DNA of 64,000 nt from RGIG3013 sp045538935 (GTDB lineage: Bacteria > Bacillota > Clostridia > Oscillospirales > Acutalibacteraceae). Below, in pieces: positions 27,516 to 35,608 of the stretch. Under the pieces are notes generated by a model that had not been told where the DNA came from, did no database searches, and saw only the letters and a program-made list of their open reading frames with translations. The stretch is taken from NCBI GenBank assembly GCA_045538935.1, contig JAZQEI010000021.1, positions 1-64,000 of the forward strand, written 5' to 3'. A program made the translations under genes and the position numbers. The stretch's first letter is position 1. Every line of letters starts with the position of its first letter.

Positions 27516-28792
27516 TTTTGTTCCTCTAAACGTACAATAGCACTCTTTGCGTGTGCTGTAAGTCCCTCTTTTTCGGCAAAGAAGGCAACATCTTTCGCTA
27601 CTTTAAAAAGAGCCTCTTTGGTGTAGTAGGTGTACTGTGTTTTCTTAATAAAATCGTCTGCCGACAAAGGACTCGAAAACCTTGCGGTACCACTTGTGGG
27701 CAAAGTGTGGTTAGGCCCTGCAAAATAGTCACCCAAGGCTTCAGGACAGTATCTTCCCATAAAAATACTGCCTGCGTGTTTGATTTTATCGAGTAATGCA
27801 AAGGGGTCGTCAACACAAAGTTCCAAATGTTCGGGGGCAATTTCATTAGAAATATTTACAGCATCTAAAATATTGTCGGCAACGATAATTTTGCCGTTAT
27901 TATCAATAGAAATTCTTGCAATTTCACTACGGCTGAGCAAAGGTATCTGCTTTTCTATTTCGTCGCTCACAGCGTTTGCCAAATCAATACTGTCGGTCAC
28001 CAAAACGGCGCTTGCCATTTTGTCGTGCTCGGCTTGTGATAAAAGGTCAGCAGCAATATATTTTGGATTGCTTAGTTTGTCGGCAACCACTAAAATCTCA
28101 CTGGGTCCTGCAATCATATCAATAGAAACTTTACCATAAACTTGTTTCTTTGCTTCGGCAACAAAAGCATTACCGGGACCCACAATTTTATCAACTTTAG
28201 GGATTGTTTCGGTGCCATAGGCAAGAGCTGCTATAGCTTGAGCACCACCGACTTTAAAGATGCGGTCAACACCTGCAATCTTTGCGGCTGCAAGAATAAC
28301 GGGGTTTACTTTGCCGTCTTTCATGGGCGGTGTAGTAATGCAAATTTCGGTGCAACCGGCAATTTTAGCGGGTATGCTGTCCATCAAAACGGTTGAAGGA
28401 TATGCGGCAGTGCCACCGGGCACATAAAGGCCGGCTTTTTCAACAGGGATGATTTTTTGACCCGTAACAACACCGTCTTGCTCGTTTATGATAAAACTGT
28501 TGCGCACCTGTTTTTTGTGAAAATTGCGGATGTTTTCGGCGGCTTTTTCCAAAATTTCAATAAACTTTGGCTCAACTATCGAAAAAGCCTCTTCAATTTC
28601 CTTGGCGGTGACCTCTAATGAAGAAAGTTTTGCGCCGTCGAATTTTTCAGCGTATTTAAAAAGCGCGGCATCGCCGTTTTTTCTAACATCATAAATTATG
28701 TCGGCAACAATGTCGGATACGTCGGTTTCGGCAGTGCCGCGTGCGAATATTTCGTCATACGAAACGTCGCCTAATTTCATTATTTTAATCAT
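27512..28792 (-). CDS. hisD: Histidinol dehydrogenase
   Basis: This 426-residue enzyme makes the last two NAD-dependent oxidations to histidine. Family blocks seen are YVPGGTAAYPST, GGAQAIAALAYGTE, VGPGNAFV, IDMIAGPSE and LSQAEHD, with the catalytic Glu-His pair in IAPEHLEL. Its start overlaps hisG by eight bases. Confidence 0.96.
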   Translation of the reverse strand: MIKIMKLGDVSYDEIFARGTAETDVSDIVADIIYDVRKNGDAALFKYAEKFDGAKLSSLEVTAKEIEEAFSIVEPKFIEILEKAAENIRNFHKKQVRNSFIINEQDGVVTGQKIIPVEKAGLYVPGGTAAYPSTVLMDSIPAKIAGCTEICITTPPMKDGKVNPVILAAAKIAGVDRIFKVGGAQAIAALAYGTETIPKVDKIVGPGNAFVAEAKKQVYGKVSIDMIAGPSEILVVADKLSNPKYIAADLLSQAEHDKMASAVLVTDSIDLANAVSDEIEKQIPLLSRSEIARISIDNNGKIIVADNILDAVNISNEIAPEHLELCVDDPFALLDKIKHAGSIFMGRYCPEALGDYFAGPNHTLPTSGTARFSSPLSADDFIKKTQYTYYTKEALFKVAKDVAFFAEKEGLTAHAKSAIVRLEEQK

Positions 28793-29423
28793 TCATATCC
28801 CTCACAATTTCAGAGATTTTTTGTCTTATTTTTTCGATGCCTTCGTTTTTAAAGCGGTAACTCGATTTGTTTGAAATAAGCCTTGCACTAATGGGCACAA
28901 TGGTTTCAATAGGCTCTAAATCGTTTTCGTAGAGGGTTTTGCCGGTTTCGACGATATCGACGATTACATCAGACAGTCCTAAAATAGGCGCTATTTCAAT
29001 AGAGCCGTTTAAGTGGATTATATCAATATCGCGGCATTTTTCAGTGTAGTATTTTGCAGCAATATTAGAAAATTTAGTGGCAACTCTGAGTGTCGTATCA
29101 CGATTGTCACGAAAGTTCTTTTTAGCGGCAACAGCCATACGGCATTTGCCGATATTAAGGTCTAAAAGTTCATACACGTCGGGTGAGTATTCCAAAAGAA
29201 TATCTTTACCTGCAACGCCAATGTCGGCGGCGCCACGCTCTACATAAATGGCAACGTCTGAGGGCTTTACCCAAAAAAATCTTATGCCTACTTCTTTGTT
29301 TTCAAAAATAAGTTTTCTACCCGGTTCTTTAATTGAGGGGCAGGGGAAACCCGCCTGTTCAAACATAGAGTAAACCTTTTCACCGAGCCTGCCTTTTGGC
29401 AATGCTACATCAATCATTTCCAT
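28785..29423 (-). CDS. hisG: ATP phosphoribosyltransferase, short catalytic form
   Basis: This enzyme catalyses the committed step of histidine synthesis. At 212 residues it is the short HisG that lacks the regulatory C-terminal domain and needs HisZ, encoded just upstream. LPKGRLG, the mid-chain GAADIGVAGKD and DVIVDIVETGKTL, which binds PRPP phosphate, are visible. The ATG overlaps hisZ by 14 bases; a second ATG is two codons later. Confidence 0.96.
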   Translation of the reverse strand: MEMIDVALPKGRLGEKVYSMFEQAGFPCPSIKEPGRKLIFENKEVGIRFFWVKPSDVAIYVERGAADIGVAGKDILLEYSPDVYELLDLNIGKCRMAVAAKKNFRDNRDTTLRVATKFSNIAAKYYTEKCRDIDIIHLNGSIEIAPILGLSDVIVDIVETGKTLYENDLEPIETIVPISARLISNKSSYRFKNEGIEKIRQKISEIVRDMND

Positions 29424-30531
29424 AAACAGTTTCCAATCCTTTCTCGGTGATTTTTATAATTTTTTTGGCGGTAATTCCATTAGGTGCATTACTGCAAACC
29501 ATAACGCGATTACCACTTGCCGACAGCATTTCGGATGTGCTGAGCGTTGCTTCGATATTCCCGTTGCTAATGAGGATAACATCAACATCGTATTCTTTAT
29601 CGGTCAAATCGAGCCTTTCAAGAGCGTCAAGATAAACGGCAAAGCCGATAGCGCCCGATTTTCTGCCCATTTTGCGCATCAAACGGTCGTATCTTCCACC
29701 TGAAAGAACAGCGGTGGGAATATTTTTAATGTATCCGTTAAAAACAACACCGCTGTAATAACCCATGTTGCCGGATATTGAAAAATCAATTCCAAAATTT
29801 TTGTTAAATCCGCGGTCTTTTAATAGGTCGCAAACTGTTTTAAGTTCGTTTAATGCAGAAATTGACGCATCGTTTGTACAAATTTCGCTTATTGACTTAA
29901 TTGCCAACTCAACCGAAGAATAGTTGCTTGTTAAAACAGCAAGTTTTGAAAAAACAGTATTATCCAAACCGTTTTCTTGGCATAAAACCTTTAAATCATC
30001 AATGTTTTTGCTACTTATTAATTCAACTGCCTTTTTGCAAAGTGCCTTTTCAAGACCGCTTTCTTCTAAAACCGATTCAGCAATGCCGTTGTGCGAAAGA
30101 GTCAACATAAATTGCTTGTTTATGGTTTCAAGGCTTTTGGCGGCAAGCAAAATAACTTCGGCAGTTTCTAAAATGCCAATGTCACCAATGCACTCAAGAC
30201 CCGTTTGGGTAATTTCTTTATAGGTGTGCGTACTGCCCGAAATTCGATAAACGTTTTCGTCATAATACACCTTTTGAACCGAGCCCTCGGCGTCTTTTGA
30301 GTTGTTGATTATAGAAAGGGTAACGTCGGGCTTTAGAGCAAGCAATCGACCATTGGTGTCGGTAAAGGTTATAACACCGTCAGACACCAAAACATCCTTA
30401 TTCTTGACGTAAAGGTCATACTCTTCAAATTTACTCATTTTATATCGTGTGTAGCCGTGACGGTTATACAAAGAGCGTAATGCAAAAACGGCTTTTTCGT
30501 CATTTCTTAAAATGCTTTCGTCAATAGCCAT
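29410..30531 (-). CDS. hisZ: ATP phosphoribosyltransferase regulatory subunit
   Basis: This HisRS-like paralogue lacks tRNA-charging function and activates short HisG. It has 373 residues from ATG 30531; the TTG at 30543 lies within the ribosome site GGAGG and is not the start. It retains class II-like blocks such as LKPDVTLS, YRISG and the glycine-rich LSGGRYDRLM. It is the first gene of the operon. Confidence 0.93.
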   Translation of the reverse strand: MAIDESILRNDEKAVFALRSLYNRHGYTRYKMSKFEEYDLYVKNKDVLVSDGVITFTDTNGRLLALKPDVTLSIINNSKDAEGSVQKVYYDENVYRISGSTHTYKEITQTGLECIGDIGILETAEVILLAAKSLETINKQFMLTLSHNGIAESVLEESGLEKALCKKAVELISSKNIDDLKVLCQENGLDNTVFSKLAVLTSNYSSVELAIKSISEICTNDASISALNELKTVCDLLKDRGFNKNFGIDFSISGNMGYYSGVVFNGYIKNIPTAVLSGGRYDRLMRKMGRKSGAIGFAVYLDALERLDLTDKEYDVDVILISNGNIEATLSTSEMLSASGNRVMVCSNAPNGITAKKIIKITEKGLETVYGND

Positions 30532-30567
30532 AGTAACCTCCAAGGGTAAATAATTTAGCGTAGTAAC

Positions 30568-30596
30568 AATCTACCACATTAGCACACTAAAGTCAA
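30568..30596 (-). promoter_or_regulatory. Promoter of the his operon
   Basis: Minus-strand TTGACT (30591-30596) and TAGATT (30568-30573) are 17 bases apart, with an extended -10 TG. The leader is short (about 30 bases), so no T-box or attenuator is present. Confidence 0.7.
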
Positions 30597-30999
30597 TACC
30601 TTTTTACAAATTTTAAAATAAAATGCTACAATAGTATATAGAATTTTACAATTATACAATATTTTTATCAAAACAGCAATAGTAAAGGCAAAATTTTACC
30701 GATCAAAATTATTTATAATGTAAGGGGTGATTTTGATAATCGTTCTTTTTGTTTTGTCAGATTGCTGTTAAGAGTTTAAAAGACAAAACAGAATAAGGCT
30801 TATATCATACAAAGGGACATCCATACATATTTATATATATAATTCGTTGGAACAGGGTTGTTGGGTACAAAAAATGTGAAATTAAACGGTTCAAACAAGT
30901 CCGATTGTGTGCTTTTGAAAGTTTGTCCACAATATAGAGTGTTACAAAAATTTCCATTGTCAATTAACAACTAAATTGTTAAAATTTTTTAAAACATGC
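30597..30999. other. Intergenic region between divergent genes, no gene seen
   Basis: About 400 A+T-rich bases separate the divergent his and secreted-protein promoters. No open frame, repeat or known RNA motif could be supported here. Confidence 0.5.
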
Positions 31000-31028
31000 T
31001 TGACAAATTTATGCAAAAGAGCTATACT
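31000..31028 (+). promoter_or_regulatory. Near-consensus promoter of the secreted-protein gene
   Basis: A perfect TTGACA (31000-31005) and TATACT (31023-31028) are separated by 17 bases. This is one of the best vegetative promoters in the window. Confidence 0.88.
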
Positions 31029-31034
31029 GAACAT

Positions 31035-31243
31035 ACAGTTGGGTACGTATCGTCTGTTAATCTGTTGAACTGTCACGTTACGTATACAAACTGCCATTAC
31101 CCGCAAAATAGCAGGTCGTGTTCTCGCTCATTTTGGGTCATATCGTACTTTTACGAGCGGTCAGTATGAAACGATGTGTGAGAGACTTGTTTATCGCGGT
31201 AAAACTTTATTTTTTAAAAAATTTTTGAAAGGAAAGATTTCTT
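31035..31243 (+). promoter_or_regulatory. Long 5' untranslated leader
   Basis: About 200 untranslated bases precede the ATG. They hold short inverted repeats, for example TCGTA/TACGA (TCGTACTTTTACGA) near 31147 and two TACGTA blocks about 40 bases apart. No known riboswitch signature was recognised. Long leaders are typical of very abundant surface-protein mRNAs, where they often stabilise the message. Confidence 0.45.
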
Positions 31244-33070
31244 ATGAAAATTTTAAGAACTATGTTGAGCGTTATGCTCGTAGCTGCAGTTCTCATGACT
31301 ATGGTTCTCAGCGCAAACGCTTATACACTTGATGGCCAGGCTAAAACCGGTTCAGCCGATGGCGATGTTTATGTTTTTGACTGGAAAACAGGCGACACAG
31401 CGATGGCTATTGCTGATTTCACCGGTCACCAAGGTACACAGGCTAAATATTCTACCAGTGGTGATGTTACAAGACTTAGTTGTAACTGGCCCTCTGGCTA
31501 CTATCCCAAATGGAACGGTGGCGTTCCCAAGGCTATGGGTAATAGCTGTGAAATCGCCCTCGTTGATGGCGACTTCACTCTCGGTGCAGACCCCAATGCT
31601 GCTGATAACTCGGGTCAAGAAGGCTTGAAGGTTGAAGCAGGTCACATCTACGAAATTTCTGTAGAATGGACTGCAAGTAAAACTTCAGGTTACTACATGT
31701 TCCTCGTTGCTAACTACAACAACGCAGAAGACGGTAGCCTTAAAGGTGAAACCTATTTTATTCCCGATGCTATAACAGATGAAGCTGATTATTCATATCA
31801 TATGTCTAACTACGCTTATCAGACCACTAAATTTATTGTTGATGCTGATAAATCGTATACTATTCAAAACTCTTCTGGTCAAGAAGAAACTCACACCGCT
31901 GCAGGCAGATATCTTGGCTTGTCCGGTACTGGTGCAGATAACACCATCAACTTCAAGCAGGTTACTGTTAAGGTAATTGACAAAGCTGCTGCCGAAGCTG
32001 AAAATGCTAAGAAAGAACAGCTTTACACCTACGACAACGCTGACGTTGCTCTTAACTTCAACGGCGGTCTTAACGACCTCTACATGCCCAACGAGCGTAA
32101 CGGCAACAACGAGTTGCTTGATTGCGAAATCGTTAAAGATGGTAGCAACAAATACCTCAAAGTTACCAACAAAATGAACACTGGTATGACCGTTAACATT
32201 GGTTTTGCTGCAGCTGCCGGCCGTGGCGAATTCGCAGATATGGGCGTAACATCTTACAAGGCTGCTGAAGGCTATCAGTTAACTGCTGGTACCAAGTATG
32301 CTGTTTCTTACGACTTCTATGTTGAAAAGAGAACCGGCAACTTTGCAGCAGGTTCTATGTTCTACATTACTGGTGCAGATACAATCGGTAAGAGTTCAGC
32401 TACCGGCGCTCAATCTTTGGAGAACATTAAAAACGGCATGACCGATATTAACGATGGCGCTGCTGATGGTCAGTGGGTAACCGTTTCTTACACATTCACC
32501 GCTTCTAAATCCGGTTACGGCGCTATTGCATGGCAGAACATCACCGGTAAAAACGGTGCAGACGATTGGGCAAGCATCTTCTACATCGACAACATCTCTG
32601 TAAGAGTTGTTGAAGGTGACGAAGTTACAACCAACACCAAGCGTTCTATCCGTGCTGCTTCCGGCGAAGGCGAATCTTACGTTTCTGCTGGTCTCCGTCT
32701 CCGTGGCGACATTTGGGGCGGTACTGCTAACGCAGCTCAAGAAGTTGGCTTCATCGTAGCTCCCGAAGTTCTCGCTGATGGTTACACCGGCGAAGGCAAA
32801 TGGTTCGAGCTTAATGGTACCGGCGCTAACCTTGCAACTGCTGCAAGAGTAAACGTTACCCAAAAGATTTATGAAGCAGTTGGCGGTGGTAACAACTCTT
32901 ACCAGGTTCTCATTAAAGACCTCACTAAAGAGGGCGAAACCAGGGACCTCTTGGGTGTTAACTTCAACGTTATGATGTACCTCAAGAAGACTGACGGTAG
33001 TGTTGTATACTACACTGTAGGTACTGCTTCTTACAACGAAGTAAATGCTACTTACATACTTGCTGAATAA
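31244..33070 (+). CDS. Abundant secreted protein with carbohydrate-binding-like modules
   Basis: This 608-residue protein has a clear signal peptide ending at SANA (about residue 26). Two beta-rich modules follow (about 30-250 and 255-470). The second ends IFYIDNISVRVVE, typical of CBM/galactose-binding-like folds. A C-terminal domain (about 475-608: SAGLRLRG, EVGFIVAPE, then YQVLIKDL) looks like a module I associate with surface proteins of gut clostridia. There is no LPXTG or S-layer homology motif. Codon use is strongly biased towards GCT, AAC, GGC and CTC, unlike most neighbours. With the strong promoter this suggests very high expression. The exact function is unknown. Confidence 0.75.
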   Translation: MKILRTMLSVMLVAAVLMTMVLSANAYTLDGQAKTGSADGDVYVFDWKTGDTAMAIADFTGHQGTQAKYSTSGDVTRLSCNWPSGYYPKWNGGVPKAMGNSCEIALVDGDFTLGADPNAADNSGQEGLKVEAGHIYEISVEWTASKTSGYYMFLVANYNNAEDGSLKGETYFIPDAITDEADYSYHMSNYAYQTTKFIVDADKSYTIQNSSGQEETHTAAGRYLGLSGTGADNTINFKQVTVKVIDKAAAEAENAKKEQLYTYDNADVALNFNGGLNDLYMPNERNGNNELLDCEIVKDGSNKYLKVTNKMNTGMTVNIGFAAAAGRGEFADMGVTSYKAAEGYQLTAGTKYAVSYDFYVEKRTGNFAAGSMFYITGADTIGKSSATGAQSLENIKNGMTDINDGAADGQWVTVSYTFTASKSGYGAIAWQNITGKNGADDWASIFYIDNISVRVVEGDEVTTNTKRSIRAASGEGESYVSAGLRLRGDIWGGTANAAQEVGFIVAPEVLADGYTGEGKWFELNGTGANLATAARVNVTQKIYEAVGGGNNSYQVLIKDLTKEGETRDLLGVNFNVMMYLKKTDGSVVYYTVGTASYNEVNATYILAE

Positions 33071-33090
33071 TTAAAGGGAGGAAGATAACA

Positions 33091-33237
33091 ATGAAAACTT
33101 ATGTAAAACCTGAGCTTAAAGTTGAGAATCTTTTCTCCGCTGCTACCATTGCAAACGACCCGTTCGATTTCTCCGGTGCTGCCGGTGGCGACGAGGGTGT
33201 TGTTTCTGCACTTGACTGGTGGGAAATGATTGGCTAA
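33091..33237 (+). CDS. 48-residue peptide with KPELKVENL N-terminus
   Basis: The peptide starts MKTYVKPELKVENLF and continues with a Gly/Asp-rich part (FDFSGAAGGDEG), ending LDWWEMIG. It follows the secreted protein by 20 bases, with GGGAGG placed correctly, and shares its biased codon use and terminator, so it is very likely translated at high level. It has no signal peptide. A charged Tyr-x-Lys-Pro leader and a small-residue core resemble a ribosomally made peptide precursor, but no modification enzyme is nearby. Peptides of this look seem common in gut clostridia. Function unknown. Confidence 0.7.
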   Translation: MKTYVKPELKVENLFSAATIANDPFDFSGAAGGDEGVVSALDWWEMIG

Positions 33238-33256
33238 TTTTTAGCTGAAAATAAAG

Positions 33257-33289
33257 ACCGCTTCTCCGCAAGGGGAGGCGGTTTTTTTT
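33257..33289 (+). terminator. Terminator of the secreted-protein operon
   Basis: ACCGCTTCTCC and GGGGAGGCGGT form a stem with a GCAA loop and two G-T pairs, followed by eight T. Confidence 0.9.
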
Positions 33290-33406
33290 ATAAAAAAATT
33301 ACATTTTTCGCTTACTATAATAACGATACGGGATTTTTGGTCAAAAAAACCTCTTTAATTTTCTTGAAAGATGTGTTATCATAAGTTAATGAAATGAGGG
33401 ATGTTT

Positions 33407-34165
33407 ATGCAAGCAGTTATATTAACGGCACTCGGCGTTGGCGGTGCTACCGTTATTGGTGCTGTTTTGGGTTTTGTATTTAAAAATATTAGTCATAAGT
33501 TTAGCGATATTGTTTTATCGTTTGCCGCAGGTGTTATGCTTGCCGCTTCGGTTATTGGTCTTATTCTGCCATCGGTTGAATACGGCGGAAAATACGGAAT
33601 TATTATTTCGGTTGCCGGTATTTTTTGCGGTGCTTTTTGCATTAATATTATTGATAAAATGGTTCCGCATTTACATAGTATTGCCGGTGTTAACGAAGAA
33701 AAGCACCCCGAAATTCAAAATCAGATGAATAAAACGCTCTTGTTTGTTATAGCAATTGCTATTCACAATCTCCCTGAGGGACTTGCCGCAGGTGTAGGTT
33801 TTGGCACAGGAGATATTTCGGGTGCTTTAACGGTTGCAAGCGGTATTGCTCTGCAAAATATCCCCGAAGGAATGGTTATAATCGCACCAATGATAGGACT
33901 TGGAATGAGCAAAAGAAGAACCTTGCTTATTGCCGCCGCAACCGGTTTTGTCGAGGTTTTGGGCACGTTACTCGGCTACTTTGCCGTAACTATTACTACT
34001 GCAATTTTGCCGTTTGCGCTTAGTTTTGCAGGTGGCACCATGCTTTATGTTGTCAGTGACGAAATGTTGCTTGAAACCCATGCTCACGGTAGTGAACGCG
34101 CCGCAACCTATGCGTTGCTTATCGGTTTTTGCATCATGCTAATATTTGATACAGTTTTGGGATAA
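33407..34165 (+). CDS. ZIP family metal transporter
   Basis: This integral membrane protein of 252 residues has about eight hydrophobic segments. The metal-binding motif IHNLPEGLAAG is near residue 118 and ALQNIPEGMVI follows in the next segment, as in GufA/ZupT-type ZIP importers of zinc and other divalent metals. ATG 33407 is preferred because GAGGG sits six bases before it; the ATG at 33401 directly abuts that site. It is 21 bases upstream of the flavodiiron gene and probably co-transcribed. Confidence 0.88.
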   Translation: MQAVILTALGVGGATVIGAVLGFVFKNISHKFSDIVLSFAAGVMLAASVIGLILPSVEYGGKYGIIISVAGIFCGAFCINIIDKMVPHLHSIAGVNEEKHPEIQNQMNKTLLFVIAIAIHNLPEGLAAGVGFGTGDISGALTVASGIALQNIPEGMVIIAPMIGLGMSKRRTLLIAAATGFVEVLGTLLGYFAVTITTAILPFALSFAGGTMLYVVSDEMLLETHAHGSERAATYALLIGFCIMLIFDTVLG

Positions 34166-34186
34166 ATATAAAGGAGGAATACTGTT

Positions 34187-35323
34187 ATGATAAAATATGT
34201 AGGCGTTAACGACCATGAAATTGACCTTTTTGAAGGGCAATATATTGTGCCAAACGGCATGGCTTATAATTCATATGTTTTAATTGGCGAAAAAATTGCA
34301 GTTATGGATTCGGTAGATAAAAAGTTTGGCGACGAGTGGCTTTTAAATGTTGAAACTGTTTTAAACGGCAAAAATCCCGATTACCTTATTGTTCAGCACA
34401 TGGAACCTGACCATTCAGCCAACGTTCATAATTTTGCCATGAAGTATCCCAACGCATTAATTGTGGCTACTGATAAGGCTTTTTCTATGATGAACGCGTT
34501 TTTTGGCACCGACTATTCTGACCGAAGAATAGTTGTAAAAGAGGGTGACACAATAGATTTAGGCGGTCACGTGCTTAATTTTGTGTTGGCACCAATGGTA
34601 CATTGGCCCGAAGTTATGATGACTTATGATTCTTGCGAAAAGGCACTTTTCTCGGCTGATGCTTTTGGTAAATTCGGCGCTTTAGACGTTGAAGAGGATT
34701 GGGCTTGCGAGGCAAGGCGTTATTACATCGGAATAGTTGGAAAATACGGCGCACAAGTACAAAATGTGCTTAAAAAAGCGCAAGCGCTCGATATAAAAAC
34801 CATTTACCCCTTGCATGGCCCTGTTTTGAGTGAAAATTTGGGTTATTATCTTGACCTTTACAACACTTGGTCGAGTTACGGGGTTGAAAGTGACGGCGTG
34901 GTTATCTGCTATACTTCGGTTTACGGCAATACAAAGCAGGCCGTAGAACTTTTGGAAGCCGAACTCAAAAGCAAAGGTTGTACAAAAGTTGCAGTTAACG
35001 ATTTGGCAAGGTGTGACATGGCTGAGGCGGTTGAAGATGCGTTCCGTTACGGCAAAATTGTGCTTGCTACCACTACTTACAACGGCGATATTTTCCCCTT
35101 TATGCGTGAGTTTTTACATGAACTCACCGAAAGAGGTTATCGCAATCGCAAAATAGGTATTATCGAAAACGGAAGTTGGGCGCCTATGGCCGCTAAAATC
35201 ATTAAGAAAAATTTCGAAAACAGCAAAGATATTACCTTTGCCGAAACTGTTGTAACAGTGCGTTCGGCTTTAAATGAACAGTCAAAAGAGCAAATTAAGG
35301 CATTGGCTGAGGAACTAATTTAA
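34187..35323 (+). CDS. Flavodiiron protein, FprA type
   Basis: This 378-residue A-type flavoprotein reduces oxygen to water, or NO to N2O, and protects anaerobes. The metallo-beta-lactamase-like domain carries the diiron ligands HMEPDH (residues 71-76), a His in APMVHWPE, Asp in SADAFGKFGA and His in PLHGPVL. The flavodoxin domain (about 250-378) begins VICYTSVYGNTKQA, the FMN phosphate loop. AAAGGAGG precedes the ATG. No rubredoxin domain is fused. Confidence 0.93.
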   Translation: MIKYVGVNDHEIDLFEGQYIVPNGMAYNSYVLIGEKIAVMDSVDKKFGDEWLLNVETVLNGKNPDYLIVQHMEPDHSANVHNFAMKYPNALIVATDKAFSMMNAFFGTDYSDRRIVVKEGDTIDLGGHVLNFVLAPMVHWPEVMMTYDSCEKALFSADAFGKFGALDVEEDWACEARRYYIGIVGKYGAQVQNVLKKAQALDIKTIYPLHGPVLSENLGYYLDLYNTWSSYGVESDGVVICYTSVYGNTKQAVELLEAELKSKGCTKVAVNDLARCDMAEAVEDAFRYGKIVLATTTYNGDIFPFMREFLHELTERGYRNRKIGIIENGSWAPMAAKIIKKNFENSKDITFAETVVTVRSALNEQSKEQIKALAEELI

Positions 35324-35330
35324 AAAATAG

Positions 35331-35359
35331 TTGACAAATTAAGGCTGATTTGCTATAAT
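35331..35359 (+). promoter_or_regulatory. Consensus promoter of the aspS-gat operon
   Basis: A perfect TTGACA (35331-35336) and a perfect TATAAT (35354-35359) are 17 bases apart, directly after the flavodiiron gene. Confidence 0.92.
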
Positions 35360-35365
35360 TTACCC

Positions 35366-35580
35366 GATAAAGACCCGACTTTTTTGGAAAACTTGAAAGA
35401 GAGAGCGCGTCACCGGCTGAAAGCGTGCTTAAAGTGAGTAGTAAGTTCGGCAACACTTTATTTAGCCATAGAAGTTTAATATAAAAGAGGATGCGTTTAG
35501 CATCAATACGGGTGGCACCGCGGGTTTATACTCGTCCCGAGAATCGTAAAGAGATTCTCGGGACGTCTTTGTTTTTGAGA
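35366..35580 (+). promoter_or_regulatory. T-box leader, probably sensing tRNA-Asn
   Basis: The T-box sequence GGTGGCACCGCGG is at 35511-35523. A strong terminator stem follows (GTCCCGAGAATC/GATTCTCGGGAC, 35534-35563) with GTCTTTGTTTTT. Stem I has an AGAGAG segment near 35396-35404 and GGCTGAAAGCG. On its 3' side AAC (35452-35454) stands just before ACTTT, which can pair with AAAG at the base. By analogy with known T-boxes this AAC is the specifier, giving Asn; no folding was run. Uncharged tRNA would then turn on synthesis of the Asn-tRNA-forming enzymes downstream. Confidence 0.9.
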
Positions 35581-35608
35581 ATCACGCAACACAAACGGAG
35601 GTATTTAA

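Noticed and set aside
30597..30999. Possible riboswitch or small RNA between the his operon and the secreted-protein gene
   Set aside because: No conserved RNA motif or terminator was found; the his leader is only about 30 bases.
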